DNA of 64,000 nucleotides from Nitrosomonas mobilis (GTDB lineage Bacteria > Pseudomonadota > Gammaproteobacteria > Burkholderiales > Nitrosomonadaceae), in NCBI RefSeq assembly GCF_900103035.1, contig NZ_FMWO01000059.1, positions 28,066 to 92,065 of the forward strand. Reading direction: 5' to 3'. This document shows, piece by piece, positions 9,617 through 17,901 of the stretch (positions are counted from its first letter, which is position 1; every line of letters begins with the position of its first letter). Made by a program: the position numbers and the translations under genes. The notes beneath the pieces were generated by a model. It saw nothing but the letters and a program-made list of their open reading frames with translations, made no database searches and was not told the DNA's origin.

Positions 9617-11412
9617 TGGCGGCGCTCGAACCTCAATACATGACCATTCTGAAGAAGGTGCTGGCGGATCGGTTCGTCCCGTTCCTGCCGCCACTGCTGG
9701 ATGCCAAGAAGTCAGCCGCAGACCAATCTGCCAAGCAGCTTTCACGGGCGTTTAGCGCCTTCGCCTTGCATAAGTTGCTTGATCTGACTCCCCAAATTGC
9801 TGCTGCCGCCGTGGTGGATGATTTTCAGGACAAAGGCATTGACGCCATCTATTACGACGCCAAGTCTGAAACGCTCTATCTGGTGCAAACCAAGCTGAAA
9901 GAGTCGGAGCAATTCAAGCAGGAAGATGTGCTGCCATTTTGTGAAGGTGTGCGCCTCCTGCTCAAGCAGGACTTCGCGGCATTCAATGCCAATGTCCAGA
10001 ACCGCAAAACCGATCTCGAGGCCGCGCTCGACTCGTGCAGTCACATCAAACTCGTGGTTCCTTATACGGGCGACGGCGTTTCCAAAACTGCTAGCGATGC
10101 CTTGCAAGCACTGCTCGATGACGAAGACCTCGACGAAGAGCGGCTGGCGAAGCAGGTGGAGTACTACACGGCGGCCGAAATCACCCGCGACCTGCTCGCC
10201 GAGCAAGCGTACCAGCCGGTGCATACCGATATCACGCTGCACAAATACGAGAAAATCGAAACACCGCGCACCACCTACTACGGTGTGGCACGTCTGACTG
10301 ATCTGGTCGCGCTGCATCAGAACCACGGCAAGGCGCTGTACGAGCGCAACATCCGCTACTTTCTGGGCAGCAGCAAGTCCGACGTTAACAAGGCCATCAA
10401 GGCGACCTTGCACGACAAGCCCGAGGACTTTTTTTACCTCAACAACGGCGTCACGGCGGTCTGTGATCTGATCGATCCGAAGGCGAGTAAAAGCGGCGTC
10501 AAAAAGTTCAAGGTTCGTGGCCTGTCCATCATCAACGGAGCGCAAACGGTGGCGTCGGCCGCCGAGTTTGTACGCCAGCATCCGGGCAAGAGTATCGATG
10601 ATGCGAAAGTCATGCTCACCTTGATCAAGGCTCCGGCTGATGGGCCGTTTGGCAAGCGAGTAACCAAGGCTCGCAACCATCAAAACCCCGTGCAAATGGC
10701 CAACTTCGCGTCGCTTGATGAGAACCAAGAGCGCCTGCGGCAAGAGGTTGCGCACCTTGGCTTCGACTATCACTACCGCCCCGAAGTTGTAGCAGCGACT
10801 GGTGCCAAGGCCATTACGCTCGACGAAGCACTGCGAGCGCTGGCGTTGCAGCAGAACGATCCGCGCTACGTAGTTTGGTTAAAGAGCGAACCTGCAAGAC
10901 TTGCCAATCCAGACTCGTCCGAATATCAGGCACTGTTTCCTGCTGCGTTGACGGGCGCGATGCTGATCAATGCGGTCTTGTGTCATCGCGCCATTCGCCC
11001 CCTCGTATTGGGCTACGAGCAAACTGCTCCCGTGCGCAGTCAGGAGCGCTTGGTTTACCGCCACGGTGTCTATGTCATCACAGCGGCCATGATGAAGCGC
11101 TTGCGTAATCGACTTGGCGCGGCAAACGTCATTGACCCGGCCACGATTCCGGCGCTGATTAGCCAACCACTTGACCAGCTCCGACAAGAGATGTTTGACC
11201 TCGCGGGGCAACGTCTGCATTTCGAAGGGCCGCTGGCCTACTTCCGTAACCAAAGCCACGTCACAGCCTTCTTGGCCGACTTGCTAGAAAAACATTTCGC
11301 GCTGGCTGCTGATCCGGCGATAGTCCCTCTGCGCAATATTCACAGCGCGGCGGATGCTTACCCACGAAAGCGCCTGATTGATTTTTTAGCGAGCCGCGCG
11401 CCGCAATTATGA
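9616..11412 (+). CDS. AIPR-family protein with Mrr-like nuclease motif
   Basis: Protein of 598 aa with the AIPR (abortive infection phage resistance) signature: RNIRYFLGSSKSDVNKAI, then FFYLNNGVTAVCD and LSIINGAQTVASA. The N-terminal ~120 residues also look like a PD-(D/E)XK fold of the Mrr type: GIDAIYYD (D76) followed by LYLVQTK (Q91, K93). The ATG at 9616 was chosen because it overlaps the preceding TGA and has GGGAG 8 nt upstream; the longer frame from 9601 adds only five residues. AIPR proteins are reported in phage-resistance loci, but their mechanism is poorly known. A nuclease or effector role here is inference. Confidence 0.85.
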   Translation: MAALEPQYMTILKKVLADRFVPFLPPLLDAKKSAADQSAKQLSRAFSAFALHKLLDLTPQIAAAAVVDDFQDKGIDAIYYDAKSETLYLVQTKLKESEQFKQEDVLPFCEGVRLLLKQDFAAFNANVQNRKTDLEAALDSCSHIKLVVPYTGDGVSKTASDALQALLDDEDLDEERLAKQVEYYTAAEITRDLLAEQAYQPVHTDITLHKYEKIETPRTTYYGVARLTDLVALHQNHGKALYERNIRYFLGSSKSDVNKAIKATLHDKPEDFFYLNNGVTAVCDLIDPKASKSGVKKFKVRGLSIINGAQTVASAAEFVRQHPGKSIDDAKVMLTLIKAPADGPFGKRVTKARNHQNPVQMANFASLDENQERLRQEVAHLGFDYHYRPEVVAATGAKAITLDEALRALALQQNDPRYVVWLKSEPARLANPDSSEYQALFPAALTGAMLINAVLCHRAIRPLVLGYEQTAPVRSQERLVYRHGVYVITAAMMKRLRNRLGAANVIDPATIPALISQPLDQLRQEMFDLAGQRLHFEGPLAYFRNQSHVTAFLADLLEKHFALAADPAIVPLRNIHSAADAYPRKRLIDFLASRAPQL

Positions 11413-11422
11413 GAAACAGATT

Positions 11423-13099
11423 ATGAGCAAACAAAAACTAGAACTCACGTGGATCGGCAAGGAGAAGCGCCCCAAGCTGGAGCCGCGCATCCTGGTCGAA
11501 GACCCGGATAAGTCCTATCACGCCAAGCATCGGGTGTCGGACAACGATATCTTTGATAACCGGTTGATCTTCGGCGACAACCTGCTGGCGCTGAAGGCAC
11601 TGGAGCAGGAATTTACCGGTAAGGTGAAATGCGTTTTCATCGATCCACCCTACAACACCGGCAGTGCATTCACCCATTACGATGATGGACTGGAGCATTC
11701 GATCTGGCTTGGATTGATGCGTGACCGGCTGGAGATTATTCGACGCTTACTTTCCGAAGATGGCTCGCTATGGATCACGATTGATGACAATGAAGCGCAT
11801 TATCTCAAGGTTCTATGCGATGAGATTTTTGGTAGAAGAAACTTTATTGCTTCTTCAATTTGGCAGCATAGCGTTCAGGGAAAAGGATATAGCGGTAAGT
11901 TTTCAGTTCATCACAACTACGTTTTGGCGTATAAAAAATCAGATAGTTTTCTTTTGAAAGACTTGCCACGCACTGAAGAACACAACGTCAATTATTCAAA
12001 TCCAGATAATGACCCGAGAGGCTTATGGAGAGCAGGAGATGTTAGGAACTCTCTTGTGCGTCCGAATTTGATGTATGACATTGAAACTCCAGGCGGAAAG
12101 CTAATTAAGCATCCGCCTAAAGGATGGAGATTCAGTAAGGACACATTTGAGCGCGAGCTAGCGGAGGGGAAAATTAAATTCTCTGCTGACGAGTCGCGAA
12201 TTATTCGAAAAATATATCTTGCTGATCAAGAAGGGCGGGTTCCAGAAACCTTGTGGCTTTCAACAGACGTTGGCACTACTCGCGAGGCGAGTGGCGAGGT
12301 AAGAGGGTTCGTTGATGTAGAGTATTTTGATACTCCCAAGCCAGAAAGGCTCATTCAAAGGGTATTAGCGCTATCGACTCAGCCCGGAGATTGGGTCATA
12401 GACTCTTTTGCTGGTTCTGGAACAACTGGCGCAGTCGCCCATAAAATGGGTCGCCGCTGGATCATGGTCGAGTTGGGAGAGCACTGCCACACCCACATCA
12501 TTCCACGCCTGAAAAAAGTCATCGACGGTGAGGACAAAGGCGGCATAACCGAGGCTGTGAACTGGCAAGGCGGCGGCGGCTTCCGCTACTACAAGCTCGC
12601 CCCAAGCCTGATCATTAACGATCGCTGGGGCAACCCTGTCGTTAATCCCGATTACAACGCCGCGCACTTGGCTGAGGCTCTCTGCAAGATTGAGGGGTTT
12701 ACCTATGCACCGTCTGAGGTCCAATGGTGGCAGCACGGAAACTCCAGCGAGCGTGATTTCATTTACGTTACAACACAGAACCTCTCTTCTGAACAATTGC
12801 AAACACTCTCCGACGAAGTTGGCACCGACCAGAGCTTGCTGGTGTGCTGCGCCGCGTTTCATAGTGTAACTGCAGCCAAAGCATCTGAGCGCTGGCCAAA
12901 CCTGACGCTGAAGAAGATCCCCAAGATGGTGTTGGCCCGTTGCGAGTGGGGTCACGACGACTATAGCTTGAACGTCGCAAACCTGCCGATGGCTCAGATT
13001 GAGAAATCAGAACTCACTGCTGATGCCAGTACCAATAAACCTTCGAAGATCAAGAAGGCCGCACCCGGACAGGGCGGACTGCTTGGGGAGGACGAATAA
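11423..13099 (+). CDS. Type III (beta-class) DNA adenine methyltransferase Mod
   Basis: N6-adenine DNA methyltransferase (558 aa). Motif IV FIDPPYNTG (DPPY at 74-77) precedes motif I DSFAGSGTTGAV (FAGSG about 329-333), the order of beta-class enzymes and type III Mod subunits. The intervening region should carry target recognition. Base composition changes sharply there: about 11,780-12,400 is near 35% GC, whereas both ends of the gene are near 60%. The C-terminal ~180 residues form an extra domain. It starts 11 nt after the AIPR stop and ends in a TAATG overlap with res. It would both protect the host and, with Res, define the recognition site. Confidence 0.92.
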   Translation: MSKQKLELTWIGKEKRPKLEPRILVEDPDKSYHAKHRVSDNDIFDNRLIFGDNLLALKALEQEFTGKVKCVFIDPPYNTGSAFTHYDDGLEHSIWLGLMRDRLEIIRRLLSEDGSLWITIDDNEAHYLKVLCDEIFGRRNFIASSIWQHSVQGKGYSGKFSVHHNYVLAYKKSDSFLLKDLPRTEEHNVNYSNPDNDPRGLWRAGDVRNSLVRPNLMYDIETPGGKLIKHPPKGWRFSKDTFERELAEGKIKFSADESRIIRKIYLADQEGRVPETLWLSTDVGTTREASGEVRGFVDVEYFDTPKPERLIQRVLALSTQPGDWVIDSFAGSGTTGAVAHKMGRRWIMVELGEHCHTHIIPRLKKVIDGEDKGGITEAVNWQGGGGFRYYKLAPSLIINDRWGNPVVNPDYNAAHLAEALCKIEGFTYAPSEVQWWQHGNSSERDFIYVTTQNLSSEQLQTLSDEVGTDQSLLVCCAAFHSVTAAKASERWPNLTLKKIPKMVLARCEWGHDDYSLNVANLPMAQIEKSELTADASTNKPSKIKKAAPGQGGLLGEDE

Positions 13100-15855
13100 T
13101 GAACGCACGCGTCCTGAATGCAGTTGTCGGCCGATTGTCTCTTCGGCCTCCACAGGCGGAATCTCTCTCGAAATTGGTGCGTGCGCTTGAGGCCGCCCCA
13201 GATCTGCTCGGTCATGAGCAGGATGTGGCGGCGATTCTCTCCACCCTGAAGGCTGAGTTCCCAACACTGGAGGACTTCGAGCGGGAGTTTCCGTCGTTGT
13301 GCTTCGCGCTCGCCACCGGCGTCGGTAAGACCCGCCTGATGGGCGCGTTCATCGCGTACCTGCATCTGGCGCACGGCATCAATAACTTCTTCGTACTGGC
13401 CCCCAACCTGACAATCTACAACAAGCTGATCACCGACTTCACGCGCAGCGCGTCGAAATACGTGTTCAAGGGCATTGCCGAGTTTGCGCAGCAGTCCCCG
13501 CTGATCATCACCGGCGACAACTACGACCTGACTGGCGCGGCTGTTCAAGATCAGATGATGGGCTTCGCCCATGACGTGCGCATCAACATTTTTAACATCT
13601 CCAAAATCAACTCCGAGGTGCGGGGCGGCAAGGAACCACGCATTAAACGGATGAAAGAGGTGCTGGGAGACAGCTACTTCAATCATTTGGCAAACCTGTC
13701 AGATCTCGTGTTGTTGATGGACGAATCGCACCGTTATCGCGCCAGCGCTGGCGTGCGCTCCATCAATGAGCTGAAGCCGCTGTTCGGCCTCGAGGTGACG
13801 GCGACACCGTTTGTGGAATCCACGCGCGGCCCCGTGCCGTTCAAAAACGTGGTGATGGACTACCCGTTAGCGCGGGCAATGGAAGATGGTTTCGTCAAAG
13901 AGCCTGCCGTCGTTACCCAGCGCAACTTCGACGCCAAGGCGCACACGCCGGAGGAGATCGAAAAGATCAAACTGGAGGATGGTGTGCGCCTGCACGAGAC
14001 CACCAAGGTCGAATTGTTGACCTATGCCCGCGAGAACGGCGTCAAGGTGGAGAAGCCTTTCATTCTTGTGATCGCACGCGATACCACTCACGCTGGGCAA
14101 CTTTTGACGCTTCTGGAATCGGAAGCCTTCTTTGATGCGCGTTATCAGGGCAAGGTGATTCAGGTCGACTCCAGCCGCACGGGTGCGGAAGAGGAAAAGA
14201 TGATCACGCGCCTGCTCGCAGTAGAAAGCGTGGACGAGCCAACCGAGATCGTGATTCACGTCAATATGCTCAAGGAAGGCTGGGACGTGACCAACCTCTA
14301 CACCATCGTGCCGCTGCGTGCTGCCAATGCCCGCACGCTGATCGAGCAGTCCATCGGTCGTGGCCTGCGTCTACCTTACGGCAAGCGAACCGGTGTGGCG
14401 GCGGTGGATCGCCTGAACATCGTCGCACACGACAAGTTTCAGGAAATCATCGACGAGGCGAACCGTGGCGACTCGCCCATTCGTCTGAAGCAAGTCATCC
14501 TCGATGCGCCAAGCGCTGACGATAAAAAAGTCAGCGTGCAAGTTGGCTCGGGCGCATTGACGCGTCTGGGCCTGACCGATGCGCCCGTGGTGGCCGGTGC
14601 TCCGACCAACGCCGGTACGGCTCCGACGGCCCCGGCACCCGCCCCCGTCTTCACCACGGAAGCGGAGCGACAGGCAGCTCGCGTCGTGATGGAGGTGATT
14701 GGAAAGTACGAAGTCAGACGCGATCTGGTGCCCACCAGCAGCGCACTGCTCACCCCCAAGGTTCAATCAGCCATCCTGGCCGAAGTCACTGAGCGCTTGA
14801 AGCCGATGCAAGGCAACTTGCTGGCGGGCGTCGATGACGGGCAGCCGAAGCTTGATCTGTCAGCCGTGGTGGCAAAAACGACGGAGATTGTCGTTCAGCA
14901 GACCATCGACATTCCCCGCATCGCCGTGGTGCCGACCGGTGAAGTCACCACTGGCTTTCATCCGTTCAAGCTTGATGTGGCCCAGTTGCACCTGCAGCCG
15001 GGTGAGCGCGAGATCATCATTCACAACCTGCACACCAACGAGCAAGACACGCTGGCATCCGAGGTCGGTCTTAAAGAGCAACGGCCAGAAGACTACATCG
15101 TCCACGCACTGGTGGACTTTGATGACATCGACTACTTCACCCATGCCGATCTGCTGTACGACCTCGCGGGGCAAATGGTTCAGCATCTGCTGGGGTATCT
15201 GTCCGAGATTGAGGCGCGCAGCGTGCTGGATCGGGATCGTCGCCTGATCGCCCGCGAGATTCACGCGCAGATGATGGCGCACTTTTGGGAAGAAGCGACC
15301 GAGTACGAAGTGCAGGTCAGTCGAGGCTTTACCGAACTGAAGTCCTGCAACTACACGGCCACGGCAGGACAGACGGCGCACCATTTCCGTGAAACGTTGA
15401 TCGAAACCGGGCGTATCAAGCAGATGCTATTCGGCGGTTTCTCGCGGTGCCTGTATCCGCTGCAGAAATTTGACTCTGACACCGAGCGCCGCTTTGCCAT
15501 CATCCTGGAGCGCGATACCTTGAAGTGGTTCAAACCCGCCAAGGGACAGTTCCAAATCTATTACAAGCTGGGCACGGAGCAGCCGGAGTACATCCCTGAC
15601 TTCGTGGCAGAAACGAACTCGATGATATTCATGGTGGAAACCAAGGCGAGAGTCGACATCAACACCCAAGAGGTTCAGGCCAAGGCTGCTGCCGCTGCAC
15701 GCTGGTGCAAGCACGCTTCGGATCACGCAGCAACCGTCGGCACCAAGTCGTGGCGGTACTTGCTGGTGCCACACGACGAGATCAACGAGGCCAGACGACT
15801 CGCGGATTTCCTGCAGTTCGAAATTGAGCGTAGTGGCAGGAGTCTGGGCAGATAA
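13099..15855 (+). CDS. Type III restriction enzyme Res subunit
   Basis: ATP-dependent restriction subunit (918 aa). SF2 motifs are the Walker A ATGVGKT (72-78), the DESH box (208-211), TATP, and motif VI IEQSIGRGLRLPYGKR. The C-terminus has the type III endonuclease motif: YIPDF (D834), then VETKA (E847, K849). Both catalytic parts therefore look intact. Translation is coupled to mod through TAATG. The stop codon TAA lies within the ATAA that flanks the right MITE, so the element sits immediately after the gene. Together with Mod it should make a working type III enzyme; the linked SNF2 and AIPR genes are not part of classical type III systems. Confidence 0.93.
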   Translation: MNARVLNAVVGRLSLRPPQAESLSKLVRALEAAPDLLGHEQDVAAILSTLKAEFPTLEDFEREFPSLCFALATGVGKTRLMGAFIAYLHLAHGINNFFVLAPNLTIYNKLITDFTRSASKYVFKGIAEFAQQSPLIITGDNYDLTGAAVQDQMMGFAHDVRINIFNISKINSEVRGGKEPRIKRMKEVLGDSYFNHLANLSDLVLLMDESHRYRASAGVRSINELKPLFGLEVTATPFVESTRGPVPFKNVVMDYPLARAMEDGFVKEPAVVTQRNFDAKAHTPEEIEKIKLEDGVRLHETTKVELLTYARENGVKVEKPFILVIARDTTHAGQLLTLLESEAFFDARYQGKVIQVDSSRTGAEEEKMITRLLAVESVDEPTEIVIHVNMLKEGWDVTNLYTIVPLRAANARTLIEQSIGRGLRLPYGKRTGVAAVDRLNIVAHDKFQEIIDEANRGDSPIRLKQVILDAPSADDKKVSVQVGSGALTRLGLTDAPVVAGAPTNAGTAPTAPAPAPVFTTEAERQAARVVMEVIGKYEVRRDLVPTSSALLTPKVQSAILAEVTERLKPMQGNLLAGVDDGQPKLDLSAVVAKTTEIVVQQTIDIPRIAVVPTGEVTTGFHPFKLDVAQLHLQPGEREIIIHNLHTNEQDTLASEVGLKEQRPEDYIVHALVDFDDIDYFTHADLLYDLAGQMVQHLLGYLSEIEARSVLDRDRRLIAREIHAQMMAHFWEEATEYEVQVSRGFTELKSCNYTATAGQTAHHFRETLIETGRIKQMLFGGFSRCLYPLQKFDSDTERRFAIILERDTLKWFKPAKGQFQIYYKLGTEQPEYIPDFVAETNSMIFMVETKARVDINTQEVQAKAAAAARWCKHASDHAATVGTKSWRYLLVPHDEINEARRLADFLQFEIERSGRSLGR

Positions 15856-16036
15856 AGGGCACCTCTAAAAATCTACATTTGCGAGCACCCCCTTCGGAGA
15901 TTGCGTGTTTACCCCATCTCATCATAATACTGTGTTGCTTATAAAAAATATTCCCTATTTATCAATTATATGCTGCATAAATATTTTTTATTCGAGCCTA
16001 GCCTTGTTTAGAACTCTGAATTTTTAGAGGTGCTCT
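15856..16036 (-). mobile_element. MITE, right copy bounding the island (inverted)
   Basis: This 181-bp element begins AGGGCACCTCTAAAAAT and ends ATTTTTAGAGGTGCTCT, with ATAA on both sides (15852-15855 and 16037-16040). Its reverse complement matches the element at 6430-6608 along nearly its whole length, including the CTCTAAACAA, GCTCGAATAAAAA and GCTCGCAAATGT blocks. It abuts the res stop codon and lies 86 bp upstream of recJ, so it may also touch the recJ promoter. Confidence 0.8.
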
Positions 16037-16122
16037 ATAAGGAAATAAGCGTAGCGCACTCTGTTTTTGCATGCCGTGAATTACCCTGCCCTATTGCAGC
16101 CAGATGCTAAAATATTGGCACT

Positions 16123-17901
16123 ATGGTCAGTATCGTTGTTCGTGAATTTCCTGTCCCGGCTTTTGCCGCATTGCATGCACATGGTTTGTCGCCTGTGCTA
16201 GCGCGGGTGCTGGCTGCCCGTGGGATTGGAGGACCGGCTGAACTTGATACCGCACTGGCGAGAGTAACGCCCTTTACTTGTTTAAAAAACAGTCAGCGTA
16301 TCGCACAGTTGCTTGCGGATGCCATCGCCGCCCAAAAAAAGCTTCTCATTGTCGCCGATTACGATGCCGATGGCGCGACCGCCTGCGCCGTGGCATTGCG
16401 TGCGCTGCGCCAGTTTGGTGCGGTGGTCGATTATCTGGTACCCAATCGTTTTGAATATGGTTATGGGCTGACACCTGAAATCGTCGAGCTGGCAGCAAAC
16501 TGTGCGAGCCGGCCGGACATCCTGATCACAGTCGATAACGGTATCGCCAGCGTAGAAGGAGTTGCCGCTGCCAAAGCGCTGGGCATGGACGTTTATATCA
16601 CCGACCATCATCTGCCGGGAGCACATTTGCCTGAAGCGGCAGTAATCGTCAATCCCAATCAGCCAGGTTGCGATTTTCCCGACAAACAGCTTGCCGGAGT
16701 GGGTGTGATCTTTTACGTGATGCTTGCGTTACGTGCCGAATTACGCAACCGGGGACAGTTTGCCGCAGATGATAAAGAACCAAACCTTGCCAATTTGCTT
16801 GATCTGGTGGCACTGGGAACGGTAGCTGATGTCGTCAGACTCAACGGTGTCAACCAGATTCTGGTGCAGCAGGGTTTGCGGCGTATTCGCAAAGGGCAGT
16901 GTTGTCCTGGTATCCGCGCATTATGTCAGGTTGCCAAGCGCGATCTGTCACGTGTTACGACCTATGAGCTGGGTTTCATGCTTGCGCCTCGATTAAATGC
17001 TGCCGGCAGACTGGAAGACATGTCCCAGGGAATAGAATGCTTGATGGTGGCGGATGAATCCACCGCAATGCAACTTGCCGTGCAACTGGACGAACTGAAC
17101 CAGCAGCGCCGTGAAATCGAGATCGGCATGCGCGCAGAAGCCTTGAGCAAGCTCGCTGATATTGACCTGCAACAACTGGCGGCAGCCCCACCGGGTGATG
17201 ATCAACCGATGAACTATAGCCTGTGCCTGTATCATCCGGATTGGCATCAGGGCGTTATTGGCCTGATTGCCTCGCGTCTCAAAGATCAGCTTCACCGGCC
17301 CGTACTGGTTTTTGCACGGGGAAATACTGGTGATATCAAGGGTTCTGGTAGATCAATTCCTGGGTTCAATCTACGCGATGCGCTCGACTTGGTTGCCAAG
17401 CGCCATCCAGGACTGCTGACCAAATTTGGTGGCCATGCGATGGCTGCGGGACTGACATTGGCAGAACAGAATTTCGAATTATTTCGTGCCGGATTCGAGC
17501 AGGTTGCGCAGGACTGGTTGACTCCGGCCGATCTGGAGCGTGTCATTGAAACCGATGGTGAACTGAAACCTGAGGAAATGACGCTCGCGTTGGCACACGA
17601 TCTGGCGCAGCATGCGTGGGGACAGGGATTTTCCGAACCCAGTTTCAATGGCTGCTTCCAGGTGGAAAGCCAACGTGTCGTCGGGGAAAAGCATTCAAAA
17701 CTAAAACTAAGGAAACCAGGTGTCCGGCAGACACATGATGCCATGCTTTTTTTTCATGCAGATGCGCTGCCACCAATCATTCAGACAGTCTACCGTCTAC
17801 AAGTCAATGAATATAACGGCGAGACCCGTCTACAGTTATTGTTGGCGCACTGGTACGAGGTTGCGTCAGAACTTACCGAATCCCTTTCTGTTCATAATTA
17901 A
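16123..17901 (+). CDS. recJ: Single-stranded-DNA exonuclease RecJ
   Basis: 5'-to-3' ssDNA exonuclease (592 aa) acting in RecF-pathway recombination, mismatch repair and base-excision repair. It carries the DHH-family motifs DYDADG (79-84), VDNGI and DHH (161-163), then the DHHA1 region with GSGRSIPGFNLRDAL and FGGHAMAAGLTL. Length and motif set are complete. A degraded copy of its first codons lies about 10 kb upstream on the far side of the island. Its stop overlaps the mfd start (TAATG). The upstream MITE leaves only 86 bp for a native promoter. Confidence 0.95.
   Translation: MVSIVVREFPVPAFAALHAHGLSPVLARVLAARGIGGPAELDTALARVTPFTCLKNSQRIAQLLADAIAAQKKLLIVADYDADGATACAVALRALRQFGAVVDYLVPNRFEYGYGLTPEIVELAANCASRPDILITVDNGIASVEGVAAAKALGMDVYITDHHLPGAHLPEAAVIVNPNQPGCDFPDKQLAGVGVIFYVMLALRAELRNRGQFAADDKEPNLANLLDLVALGTVADVVRLNGVNQILVQQGLRRIRKGQCCPGIRALCQVAKRDLSRVTTYELGFMLAPRLNAAGRLEDMSQGIECLMVADESTAMQLAVQLDELNQQRREIEIGMRAEALSKLADIDLQQLAAAPPGDDQPMNYSLCLYHPDWHQGVIGLIASRLKDQLHRPVLVFARGNTGDIKGSGRSIPGFNLRDALDLVAKRHPGLLTKFGGHAMAAGLTLAEQNFELFRAGFEQVAQDWLTPADLERVIETDGELKPEEMTLALAHDLAQHAWGQGFSEPSFNGCFQVESQRVVGEKHSKLKLRKPGVRQTHDAMLFFHADALPPIIQTVYRLQVNEYNGETRLQLLLAHWYEVASELTESLSVHN

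Noticed and set aside
6695..15855. DISARM or BREX system
   Set aside because: No drmA, drmB, drmC, pglZ or brxC-like gene is present; only helicase and methylase classes are shared.
6104..16210. Island as an integrase-type genomic island with recJ direct repeats as att sites
   Set aside because: No integrase lies inside and the left repeat is too diverged for a recent att site; MITE bounding explains the edges better.
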